A DNA stretch of 58,882 bases from Noviherbaspirillum malthae. GTDB taxonomy: Bacteria > Pseudomonadota > Gammaproteobacteria > Burkholderiales > Burkholderiaceae_D. Where the stretch lies: the NCBI RefSeq assembly GCF_015352985.1, contig NZ_JACYXF010000035.1:1-58882 (forward strand), in the 5' to 3' direction. Positions 51,075 to 58,757 of the stretch are shown here, in pieces. A program made the position numbers and the translations under genes. The notes beneath the pieces were generated by a model, which was not told where the DNA came from, searched no databases, and saw only the letters and a list, made by a program, of their open reading frames with translations. Each line of letters opens with the position of its first letter. The stretch's first letter is position 1.

Positions 51075-51170
51075 TCGTTGTGAAAAGGTTATTGCAGCTA
51101 GTGTAGCGCACAACTTTTGCCGTCACCAGCCGACGCGAATCCGTGACCTCAGCAAGTGAACGGTTATTTC

Positions 51171-51201
51171 AATATAGAGGTTCCTACGGTGGCAAGGTCA
51201 A
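51171..51201 (-). promoter_or_regulatory. CueR-type promoter 5 (cus operon)
   Basis: On the minus strand TTGACC (51201-51196), a 19-bp spacer and TATATT (51176-51171). The dyad TTGC-N7-GGAA fills the spacer. It lies about 97 bp before the copL-like start. Confidence 0.85.
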
Positions 51202-51402
51202 TAGATGCCATCCGCTCAATTCGCCCAATTCGGCGGATGAAATTCCTTTGCCAGCTTGATATAGACACAAGTCGAAAGTACCCCTTTTGGCATTCACGAA
51301 AGTGATATCCAAACATCACCACTTGAAATTGGGAATGTCGCTTGGCTAGACCTATATTGTCTTCAAGACAGAAGACATTACGAAAGCACGAAAGGAATAG
51401 TT

Positions 51403-51564
51403 ATGACAGCTCTTGTACTCACCACAGCGAACCGCTCCGCCACCTTCTTTGGCACACTCATCGACGCATTGGACAAGGCCATCACAATGGCACGGGCCGT
51501 ACATCACGACAGCCCCAGCGCCGACGACATTAAAAATGTGCGCGCTATTGCTGCAACCATCTAA
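51403..51564 (+). CDS. Small orphan protein, 53 aa
   Basis: ATG at 51403 with AAGGA 8 nt upstream; the product MTALVLTTANRSATFFGTLI and on is natural-looking, with an amphipathic helix (DALDKAITMARAV) and no Cys. It is not a signal or membrane protein. No family is known to me. It is followed by a long hairpin terminator, which supports its being a short transcript of its own. Confidence 0.5.
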   Translation: MTALVLTTANRSATFFGTLIDALDKAITMARAVHHDSPSADDIKNVRAIAATI

Positions 51565-51646
51565 AGACCGCTTTACGGCACCAAGCCGGCTGCTAAGGTA
51601 ATTGAGCCGGTAAGGCGTTACCGCCACTTTGGTGCCATTGAATACA

Positions 51647-51683
51647 GAAGGCCTGATTATCCAGTGTGGATAATCAGGCCTTC
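51647..51683. terminator. Very strong hairpin, bidirectional terminator
   Basis: A 17-bp perfect stem (51647-51663 with 51667-51683) closes over a 3-nt GTG loop. It lies between the plus-strand small gene and the minus-strand receiver gene (stop at 51709). There is only a short T-stretch. Confidence 0.7.
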
Positions 51684-51708
51684 ACCATTTCTGCTCATCA
51701 GAGTGACG

Positions 51709-52167
51709 CTAACCGGCCTTCGTGAGAAGACGAGTAATCTCATGCATGCGGTAAGGTTTGTTTAGGAAGTCGAAGTCATGGAGATTAACGTTCCCAGCCA
51801 ATAGTGCAGGCTGTGGAAACCCAGAGACCAAAATCACATGGATTCCCGAGACTAGCTCGCGCGCCATATAACCAAGCTCGACTCCGCTGATACCTGGCAT
51901 CACGACATCGGTGAACAAGACATTGATGTCCTGCCTTTTACTCAGTATTTGAAGCGCCTCATTTCCACTCTTGGCGGTCAAAGTCTCAAACCCAAGCATT
52001 TGAAACAGTAGCACTGTCGTATCCAGCAAGTCTTCATTGTCATCAACAATAAGTGCCTTCTGCGTGCTGGCATGCTCGTCAGCTCCGCCTACTTCCATAG
52101 CGGCCAAGGGTAGATGCGATGTGCGGTAGTTATTCCCAACCGTGGCATGTGAACCGCGTTGCGCCAT
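51709..52167 (-). CDS. Single-domain response regulator
   Basis: 152 aa from the ATG at 52165-52167; another possible ATG is at 52098. A CheY-like receiver with Asp pair in LIVDDNED, phospho-Asp in LFTDVVMPG, Ser in LVSGFPQ and Lys in FLNKPY. No output domain follows. The N-terminal 30 residues are not part of the receiver. A stand-alone phosphorelay or a partner to another sensor kinase is likely; none lies next to it. Confidence 0.8.
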   Translation of the reverse strand: MAQRGSHATVGNNYRTSHLPLAAMEVGGADEHASTQKALIVDDNEDLLDTTVLLFQMLGFETLTAKSGNEALQILSKRQDINVLFTDVVMPGISGVELGYMARELVSGIHVILVSGFPQPALLAGNVNLHDFDFLNKPYRMHEITRLLTKAG

Positions 52168-52661
52168 CAGCTTACCTAGCTCATCAAAAAAGTTGAAAGA
52201 GTAAAATCTATTTTCACTCAAGAGACTCAATCAAGAGCCTTCAAGAATATGGAAAATATGACAGCGCACCAGAAAAAGCTATCCCATGAACTCGGGAAGT
52301 TCTATCCGAAGTTGTTACCGGACACTTAGCAGCCTCCGGAGATGCGAAGCAAAGAGGACGCCTACAAACACCTTCTCATTCGAGACGCATTGTCAAATTT
52401 GCATCATCCACTTCTCCACGGATTCTGTGTTCAAGTCTGTGGATAAAGTTACTTCTTCAAGACAAGTCTTTGAATATAAAGAATTTTCTGCCGTGCAAAA
52501 AAATGAAGCAAATCCAGCTACCCTCTAACCTTTTCGGTACTACTCCATAGCTTCACTGGTCAGGGTTTCCGAAAAGAAATGATTGGTCAGGTCAATTTCC
52601 CGAAAAAGGAGCGAGCCTTCGTTATTTGATGGTGTGAGATTGATTTTTTAGTCGATACGGT
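52168..52661. other. Intergenic stretch; possible disrupted short gene
   Basis: Apart from a weak trace of a broken frame at 52258-52443 (23 codons, TAG, then 37 more codons in the same frame), I see nothing here that I can support. Confidence 0.3.
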
Positions 52662-53183
52662 TCAATCGTCATCGTCATGATGGTGATGGTGCTTCCAATG
52701 ACCTCGGCGGCCATGATGGCGATACGGTCCTTCATCGACATAGTAGAAAGGTGACTCCACGACCATAGGCTTTGGCATGATGTAGACGGGAGCAGGCCGC
52801 ACTTGAATAGGTTGCCGATAGACTTCAGGCCGCTCCTCGTAAACTGGCACTCGCACCTGCTCAACAACCGTTCGACAGCGCTCAACATTCTGGTACTGCA
52901 CCGACCTTGATGACATACGGTCACCCACGGCTGCGCCTGTCATCGCTCCAACCGCCGTGGCTATGGTTTTCCCATTGCCCCCACCGACTTGGTTTCCAAG
53001 AACGCCGCCGGCAATTCCGCCAAGAATTGCGCCACCGTAGTCATTACCTGCGGCCTGTACTGGAACCTGCTCCTGCCAGCATTCCTGGCGAGGACGCTCG
53101 ACCATTTGATATTCCGTAGCACTGACCACTAGCGGCAAGGTGAGCAATGCAACGGCTCCAAGTATTGCCTTATACATATTCAT
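52662..53183 (-). CDS. Glycine-zipper exported protein 1
   Basis: 173 aa. A signal peptide ends VVSATE. A glycine-zipper segment (YGGAILGGIAGGVLGNQVGGG, then AVGAMTGAAVGDRM) lies near residues 50-90, as in outer-membrane SlyB/glycine-zipper 2TM proteins. A single Cys pair (ECWQEQ and ERCRTV) and a tail of His and Asp (HHHHHDDDD) follow. It is a tandem paralogue of the next gene. The His/Asp tail could bind metal. Confidence 0.75.
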   Translation of the reverse strand: MNMYKAILGAVALLTLPLVVSATEYQMVERPRQECWQEQVPVQAAGNDYGGAILGGIAGGVLGNQVGGGNGKTIATAVGAMTGAAVGDRMSSRSVQYQNVERCRTVVEQVRVPVYEERPEVYRQPIQVRPAPVYIMPKPMVVESPFYYVDEGPYRHHGRRGHWKHHHHHDDDD

Positions 53184-53264
53184 ATTTTCAATTCAGTTCA
53201 TCTGCAGCCGTGCGGTCGGGCCAACAGATAAGGCGGACAATCAAGGCGTCTACGGTGAGAACGT

Positions 53265-53780
53265 TCAATAGCGTTTGGCAATCTCATTGCCGACATAGCC
53301 GCCGCCCACAGCACCGGCAATCGTGGCTAAGGTCTTGCCGTTGCCACCACCGACTTTGCTGCCAAGGACACCACCTACGACCGCACCAACGCCGATTCCG
53401 ATAGGACTAACTTGCGCAACTGGCTGCTGAGGCTGCGCAGGCGCGTACACCGGTGCCGGTGCAGGAGTATTTTGTGCCACTTGCACTGGCTTAGTGTGCG
53501 TCACATACCGGTGATGAACGATGGTCTTTTCAACGACTTTAGGAGCAGGCTGCGCTTCAGCCAGAGGCTGAGCGACTTGAGGCACTGCTGCGACAGGTGC
53601 GGGAGCGGCTCTGACTGGTGCAGCAACTACCGGTGTCGCGACACTTGGAGTGCCAGAGCTATGCGAAGACGGCAGAATGCCAGTGATGGCGGCTGCGCCG
53701 AGCAGGCTCACAAGCATTACAGAGCCGGCAGCGCCGGCAACGAGTGGATGGATACGCTGAGTCGTCGAAGTGTTTGCCAT
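53265..53780 (-). CDS. Glycine-zipper exported protein 2
   Basis: 171 aa. An N-terminal membrane segment (LVAGAAGSVMLVSLLGAAAITGIL) is followed by an Ala/Pro-rich linker (about 45-120) and a C-terminal glycine zipper (IGIGVGAVVGGVLGSKVGGG, then IAGAVGGGYVGNEIAKRY). Its second half matches the zipper of the gene at 52662. Probably an envelope protein. Its order and orientation suggest a tandem pair. Confidence 0.75.
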   Translation of the reverse strand: MANTSTTQRIHPLVAGAAGSVMLVSLLGAAAITGILPSSHSSGTPSVATPVVAAPVRAAPAPVAAVPQVAQPLAEAQPAPKVVEKTIVHHRYVTHTKPVQVAQNTPAPAPVYAPAQPQQPVAQVSPIGIGVGAVVGGVLGSKVGGGNGKTLATIAGAVGGGYVGNEIAKRY

Positions 53781-53961
53781 CTTAGATTGCCCTCGCAGAT
53801 GTGGTTATGGTTACACCCACAATAACGATGCAGCGTGACAACCGGCAGTAAAGCGACTGTTTCGAAAGTAAGCGCTTGTAACTATGCCTGGAAGCTTGGT
53901 GTAACAGCATTGCTCTATCCAGTGAAGGTATAGAACATCAAAACCCAGTATAAAAAGAAAA

Positions 53962-53985
53962 CCCGCAGGGCTTGCGCGCTGCGGG
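53962..53985. terminator. Terminator-like hairpin
   Basis: CCCGCAG (53962-53968) with CTGCGGG (53979-53985) around a 10-nt loop. A-runs lie on the left, so on the minus strand it is followed by T, in line with a terminator of a minus-strand transcript. The stretch to 54257 shows no gene. Confidence 0.5.
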
Positions 53986-54257
53986 AAACTCGTCTTTGTG
54001 CCCTTGGAGAGCATTTTCAGCGTACTCCGGTCCGCTCAAGCTTGATTGAGGTAAAACAAAGGACGCAAAGGGTCCTTGCTCACACCATCGCGCATCCGAG
54101 CCGTTTACTCATTGAACGGATAACACCTTCGACGATGGTGGCCGAATCAACAACTGCAGCGTGCTTCTCAAAGCATTCAGCGGGCTATCACTCGTCGCGC
54201 AGATGCAAGAATTTTCTGACCCGAGCCATGTTTGCCAGCATGTTGAGCACGTATGTT

Positions 54258-54701
54258 TTACCAGTGTAGGGATAGCAAGCGGTCCGCCATCTCAGGCGTA
54301 CACAATCTGGCAATCTCCGAGCGCGAAGCCCAACGGAAATCATCCATTTCGACTGTTGGGAGCCCGGTGACTTTATTGCGGAAATGGCTAGTGCACTTGA
54401 GATGTGCAAGACTTTGGAGGTTTGCCGGCGCCCTTACGAAAAACAAATACAGGCGTTTGTCTGCCAGGTAGTCAAAGTCCCCGATTTCCAGGAAATGGTC
54501 GTCATCGAACACAAGCCCTGTTTCTTCGTACAGTTCCCTCTTCGCCGCTTCAAACGGTGACTCGTCGTACTCTTGAACACCCTTGGGAATATCCCAGTAG
54601 CGTGTGCCGGTCACGTGAGCCAGCAAAATCTTTCCATCCCTATTGACAATAACTGTGCCGCACGATGTGGCTACATCAAGTTCTATTTCAGGTAATGTCA
54701 T
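54258..54701 (-). CDS. Nudix hydrolase
   Basis: 147 aa. The complete Nudix box G-x5-E-x7-REU-x-EE-x-GU is present in GVQEYDE..RELYEETGL (from about residue 41). The protein begins with a beta strand (ATSCGTVIVNRDGKILL) and ends without extra domains. Hydrolyses a nucleoside diphosphate linked to another group; the substrate cannot be told. Nothing links it to its neighbours. Confidence 0.9.
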   Translation of the reverse strand: MTLPEIELDVATSCGTVIVNRDGKILLAHVTGTRYWDIPKGVQEYDESPFEAAKRELYEETGLVFDDDHFLEIGDFDYLADKRLYLFFVRAPANLQSLAHLKCTSHFRNKVTGLPTVEMDDFRWASRSEIARLCTPEMADRLLSLHW

Positions 54702-54917
54702 TACGATAATTTCTTCCTTTCATCTGTCGTTCTTAGTTGAGCCAAATATGTGGGGGCTAGTTCCCTCGAATGAAAGGCAGGGCTAAACCCCCGTAGCGCT
54801 TCGCGCGATTCATCGAACGAGTTCGGTCTTGGCGATAGAGCGTTGAAAAGGTGTCAACGCTATTTTTGTCGTCGCCGTTAGAGAGGATAGGCATGTGCCA
54901 GATTTCTGAGCGAGACA

Positions 54918-55253
54918 ATGATGAAAAAGTTAATCTCTGCAGCCGCAATATCACTGCTTTTGACGACCGCAGTATTTGCTCAAAGTCCGTCAACGGCACC
55001 TGCGGCGAAACCAACTGCTCCTGCTGCATCGGCATCTGGCTCTTCCAGTTGCGAAGCTCAGGCAGTCGGCAAGAACGGTAAGCCACTTACTGGAGCGGCA
55101 AAGACATCCTTCATGAAGAAGTGCGAAGCTAGCGACACAAGCTCCGCATCAGCCACTTGCGAAAGCAAAGCAGTCGGAAAAAATGGCAAGCCCCTCGCAG
55201 GTGCAGCAAAGGATGCTTTCATGAAGAAGTGCGTTGCGAATGCCGGTAAGTAA
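54918..55253 (+). CDS. psiF: PsiF-repeat exported protein
   Basis: 111 aa with a signal peptide ending AVFAQS. Two near-identical repeats of the PsiF type: CEAQAVGKNGKPLTGAAKTS and CESKAVGKNGKPLAGAAKDA, each followed by FMKKC. Phosphate-starvation inducible PsiF of E. coli carries the same repeats; the function is unknown. A second ATG lies one codon downstream. Confidence 0.85.
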   Translation: MMKKLISAAAISLLLTTAVFAQSPSTAPAAKPTAPAASASGSSSCEAQAVGKNGKPLTGAAKTSFMKKCEASDTSSASATCESKAVGKNGKPLAGAAKDAFMKKCVANAGK

Positions 55254-55388
55254 ATAGGCGAACCGGTAAGAGAAGTGGCCGACTAGCTTCGGCCACTGGC
55301 TTCGACCCAGTGATTGAAATAACTGTGTTGATGATAACTTGAGCCGTTCGGATGGGGTCTATGCCTTCAATAACCTTGGTCAGGGTCC

Positions 55389-55610
55389 CTACAGCTTCTC
55401 TATCCTCTGTTTCCCATGTCGGGCTTCTTCCTGAGCAGCTAAGGCATGTGTCATAAAAACTGATTCCGGGTCGCCGGCCTGTAAGGTTCCGCAGTGGGGG
55501 CATGTAATCTGGCCTGGGTTCATCTGCGTCAGGGAAGTCTTCGTAAACTCATTTACTTGAAATGGACGACCACACGTCAAAGTACTGCAGACCTCTATTT
55601 TGCTGCTCAT
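55389..55610 (-). CDS. Small zinc-ribbon-like protein (paralogue 3 of 3)
   Basis: 73 aa. CSTLTCGRPFQV near the N-terminus and GQITCPHC near residue 36 repeat the plan of the proteins at 11990 and 12492: C-x4-C, a basic/aromatic stretch, then GxxxCPxC. No strong ribosome site is visible. Function unknown. Confidence 0.5.
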   Translation of the reverse strand: MSSKIEVCSTLTCGRPFQVNEFTKTSLTQMNPGQITCPHCGTLQAGDPESVFMTHALAAQEEARHGKQRIEKL

Positions 55611-55636
55611 AGCCCAGTCAAATACGGTTGATAGAT

Positions 55637-55873
55637 ATGCAAATTATACGGACGACTGAACTGGGCATCTATCGGAAAAATCCGAATATTGGTGTGGCCT
55701 TGACGGCAAATAATAATTTTGCAACTGCTTACAAGTCAGGCTTCATTTGGCACTGGCGTCTTCAACTTGCTGTCAATCTGGATGCGAGCTTTTCGAAGCG
55801 AGTTGCCCTCCGGATAGGATGCGCATTCATCACGGCTATAGCCAAGCTAGATGAGTACTTGGCTACAAAATGA
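55637..55873 (+). CDS. Doubtful small ORF
   Basis: 78 aa from the ATG at 55637. No ribosome site, no recognised motif, and composition is only partly natural. It starts 26 bp from the divergent zinc-ribbon gene. I list it only because it fills the gap; it may not be translated. Confidence 0.2.
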   Translation: MQIIRTTELGIYRKNPNIGVALTANNNFATAYKSGFIWHWRLQLAVNLDASFSKRVALRIGCAFITAIAKLDEYLATK

Positions 55874-55987
55874 AGGGGGTCGCGGATTCGATTCCGGCAA
55901 GCCGCGCCATCGTTCAGCAGTATCCGCTTGCCAGCAGGTCAGTTTCCGGCGTCTTGCGGATGGTAAGCTCCGTCGAAAGCGCATCAG

Positions 55988-56818
55988 CTACTCTTCGGCC
56001 TGCCCAGTTATCTTCGCTTTCGGCAGAAACTCAATACCCGTCCTTCGGACCAGTTCTGCATAGCTGATTGGTTTGCCAGCACGCGCCTCGTCATCGTTTT
56101 CAATCCAGTGCGCCCACGCGCGGCCGGTCGTCGCGTCATAGACTAATTTGTAGAGGTATTTGGGCACCCACACCCGATTGTCACCAATCGTATTCGGCTT
56201 GCCTTCAAAGACAGGGCCGGTGATGACGTACACGTCACCTTTTGCACGCAACGCGTACTTGCGTGTTGCATCTTCAATACCATTCCACGGCTTTTGGTTG
56301 TTCACCGGCGCCTGAGGAATCATGTTCGCGAGCGAAAAGCTTTGTGCCATGGCTTGTGGAGTCGACATATTGCCGGCTGGAGCGAGGTGTCCACGCGAAT
56401 ACCCACTGTTCTTGTAGTCGTCGAGCTCCGCGCGCTCACCCCGAGGTAACCTGGCATCAGCGAAGAACTTGTCACTGCGCTTACCTGACTTGTCGTTCTC
56501 AAGTTGCCCTCGGCTCAACCGCTCTGCCACGAAAACAGGCGTCTTTGATGAGCCCGAATGAAGCACGGCGAATGCGTCGTAACAGAGCTCCCGCGGCTTG
56601 AGTTGCTGGGCATTGGGAACAACCGGCGGCGAGGCATTTGCAAAAAACTGCGAACAAGCTCGAAAGTCGGTTGGCTGGTTCGTGCCCCTGGATGCGTCTG
56701 CCGGGGCTTTCGATTCCGGTAACTGAAGGAGGCGCGACAGCTCATCTAGAAGCGTCGGCTGTTTTGCGCACGCTGAGAAGGAGGCTACGAGTGATAGTGC
56801 GAGAAGTGTTTTTTTCAT
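55988..56818 (-). CDS. Exported DNA/RNA non-specific endonuclease (lipoprotein)
   Basis: 276 aa with a signal peptide and lipobox SACAKQ, so it is probably lipid-anchored in the periplasm. The beta-beta-alpha metal finger nuclease fold is shown by GYSRGHLAPAGNM (the DRGH motif with Ser in place of the first Asp), Asn in NMIPQAP..NN, and VWVPKYLYKLVYD. Members cut DNA and RNA without sequence preference, using Mg2+. The Ser variant is known in part of the family, so activity is likely. Confidence 0.88.
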   Translation of the reverse strand: MKKTLLALSLVASFSACAKQPTLLDELSRLLQLPESKAPADASRGTNQPTDFRACSQFFANASPPVVPNAQQLKPRELCYDAFAVLHSGSSKTPVFVAERLSRGQLENDKSGKRSDKFFADARLPRGERAELDDYKNSGYSRGHLAPAGNMSTPQAMAQSFSLANMIPQAPVNNQKPWNGIEDATRKYALRAKGDVYVITGPVFEGKPNTIGDNRVWVPKYLYKLVYDATTGRAWAHWIENDDEARAGKPISYAELVRRTGIEFLPKAKITGQAEE

Positions 56819-56903
56819 CCCGCGATTTTACTGCCTCCAACAGAAGGCAGTAGGCGGGCCGGAGCATGTGTTTGGTATCACAGCATCGACCCGCCCTTCT
56901 CAA

Positions 56904-57257
56904 TCATTTACTAGCAAATTGTCCGTCTTGACTTGCAGCACGCTCAGCCTCGTCAAGGCGCTTTTTGCACTCTTCTTCGGCATGTACTGCGGCTTTATAT
57001 GCCTTATCTGCTTCAATGTACGGTGGAGTGAGAGTTTGGAGCATGCCCCTCAACCTGTCGAACACAGACCGTACTTGAGCATAGTCATCACGAAGTCCTA
57101 GTCTCCACAAGGAAGTCAAGGAATTATCAAGATGCTCCCATAATTCAGCTTTGCTTTGAAACTCTGGACTAAGTGCATCCAACGTCTCCTTTGCTTGGCG
57201 TCGGTGGTGGCGTGCTGTGCGATATTGCGATTCAAGTACTTCGATTTCAGTGTTCAT
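56904..57257 (-). CDS. Hypothetical helical protein
   Basis: 117 aa, with AGGA 8 nt before the ATG at 57255-57257. Predicted to be mostly helical, with charged heptad-like stretches (YRTARHHRRQAKETLDAL, AHAEEECKKRLDEAERA). No recognised domain. Its neighbours are a nuclease gene downstream and an HNH gene upstream on the same strand. Confidence 0.55.
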   Translation of the reverse strand: MNTEIEVLESQYRTARHHRRQAKETLDALSPEFQSKAELWEHLDNSLTSLWRLGLRDDYAQVRSVFDRLRGMLQTLTPPYIEADKAYKAAVHAEEECKKRLDEAERAASQDGQFASK

Positions 57258-57414
57258 GGTCTTTGTCCTATTATCAACAAGTGGAAAGGGTTTTTCGTTG
57301 CCCTGTTTCGTATAGGTACAAATTTCGAAATCGCATCACGAATTTGAAAATATTTTTTCCCGGTACAGTAAGCGTGCATCGCCAGTAGGATTTGCGCTCG
57401 TTTTTAGCAAGGAT

Positions 57415-58479
57415 TTAACTTGTAAAAAGCATGCTGTAGCTCTGGTCGACGACTTCATACAGGTTTGGCGAATGCCAGGCGCGGCTGCCACTCTGCACTG
57501 CTCCGGCGTAACCCCAAGCTACTACTTGTCTACTGATTGCAGCATCGGCAACCATTCCAGCATCCAGACCTATGTTTTGGATGTCATCAGACCGTAGGGC
57601 TAGGCGTTCGAGCCAACGCTCCAGGTGTGGACGAGCGGCTAACGTGTCAGATTTGCTTCTATTGCAGCCAGGGTGCGCAAGAACGAAGTTATGAGACAAG
57701 TCTCGCGGATACTGCGAAAATGGAATGAAATGGTCGACATCCGCATCAGTGAGGGCGCCCCCACAGTAAAAGCACTTGGCACCCTCAAGCTTTCGTAGGC
57801 TAGCTCCTAACTGTACGAGTGACTGGCGAGGTGTCTCAAACAAGAATGCTTCCAGGTCATCCCCTTCGCCGAGAATAGGCAAATTCCTTCGATTTCCCTT
57901 GATGTGTCCAGTCCAATGTGCTCGCGCAAGCTGTTGTACGAGCGGTTGGAAACGCCGCAAGCAGTAGCTTACTCCCGGTTTGAGGCGCACTTTGCCATTG
58001 CCGGCTCTCTCGTAGAGAAACTCGTCCGTTCCGCCTCCAAAGTTTTGCAGGTAGCTCAGGGGCTGAGCAGAAACAGTATTGCTGACACTTGAGAGCAGCA
58101 CGTTATACCCAGGAGCCGACTTGGCTGCCTGAGGCGACGCTATGGCAAACGCCGCTCGAAATCTAGCAACAGCCGATACAACTGCGGCTTGTGCACCAAG
58201 ATTCTGGGAAAGGATGTTAGGTTCCGTGCTTGGTTTCCCTGTGCCGTACGGTGTGGCTTGACGCCAGTACAGATAGATAAAGCGTTCGCCAATCTGCCGG
58301 GTCGTGAGCAATAGCTCTCGCCCGTCGTCGGCACCAAGCTCAACGGCAAGGTCGGCCAGGGAGATAAGCAATGCGTACTTATACGTCGCGGTAAAATCAC
58401 CCTCAGCAAATAGGCGCTGGAGCTTCGACAAAAAGGTGAGCTGCGATTCAGGGCTCGGAGGCGGAACATTGGCAGACAC
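57415..58479 (-). CDS. HNH-nuclease-like protein
   Basis: 354 aa. The C-terminal half has a zinc-supported HNH motif: CFYCGG...VDHFIPFSQ, then LSHNFVLAHPGCNRSK. Residues 1-230 are helical and have no match that I recognise. Such proteins are often restriction or DNA-repair nucleases. The start lies a few bases before the end of the HIT remnant on the same strand. Confidence 0.8.
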   Translation of the reverse strand: MSANVPPPSPESQLTFLSKLQRLFAEGDFTATYKYALLISLADLAVELGADDGRELLLTTRQIGERFIYLYWRQATPYGTGKPSTEPNILSQNLGAQAAVVSAVARFRAAFAIASPQAAKSAPGYNVLLSSVSNTVSAQPLSYLQNFGGGTDEFLYERAGNGKVRLKPGVSYCLRRFQPLVQQLARAHWTGHIKGNRRNLPILGEGDDLEAFLFETPRQSLVQLGASLRKLEGAKCFYCGGALTDADVDHFIPFSQYPRDLSHNFVLAHPGCNRSKSDTLAARPHLERWLERLALRSDDIQNIGLDAGMVADAAISRQVVAWGYAGAVQSGSRAWHSPNLYEVVDQSYSMLFTS

Positions 58480-58480
58480 G

Positions 58481-58757
58481 TTACGACCGTTTTGACCAGT
58501 AATCGGCTTTTTCTGGAATCACCCAGCGGACACCACCACGGGGGTCAGCCAAATCGCCTGTGTATCTTGGAATTAGATGGATATGGAGATGCGGTACGGT
58601 CTGGCCAGCTGCAGCTCCGTCATTGATTCCAATGTTGTAGCCATCGGGGTTGAACTCGGTCGCGGCGGCTTGCTTGGCTTCGTCTAGCAACGCAAGCAGT
58701 GCTAGACGCTCTTCCTCAGTTGTTTCGAAAAACGACCCTATGTGCCGCTTTGGAAGA
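58481..58757 (-). pseudogene. HIT-family protein truncated by an insertion sequence
   Basis: The C-terminal 90 residues of a HIT protein are present: LPKRHIGSFFETTEEE, an LLDEAK helix, the family's NIGINDGAAAGQTVPHLHIH with the catalytic HLHIHLIPR, and a C-terminal tail. In frame, a TGA at 58763-58765 follows just upstream, exactly where the inverted repeat of a mobile element begins. The N-terminal third of the gene should lie to the right of this window. HIT proteins are nucleotide hydrolases or transferases; this copy cannot be complete here. Confidence 0.8.

Noticed and set aside
51665..52444. Two TGTGGATAA sequences matching a DnaA box
   Set aside because: Only two copies, one inside a terminator stem, without AT-rich repeats or a replication gene; not an origin.
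55872..55908. Sequence like the 3' end of a tRNA (TTCGATT loop and a GCCGCGCCA end)
   Set aside because: The T-stem pairs in only three of five positions and there is no matching 5' acceptor strand or D and anticodon arm upstream.
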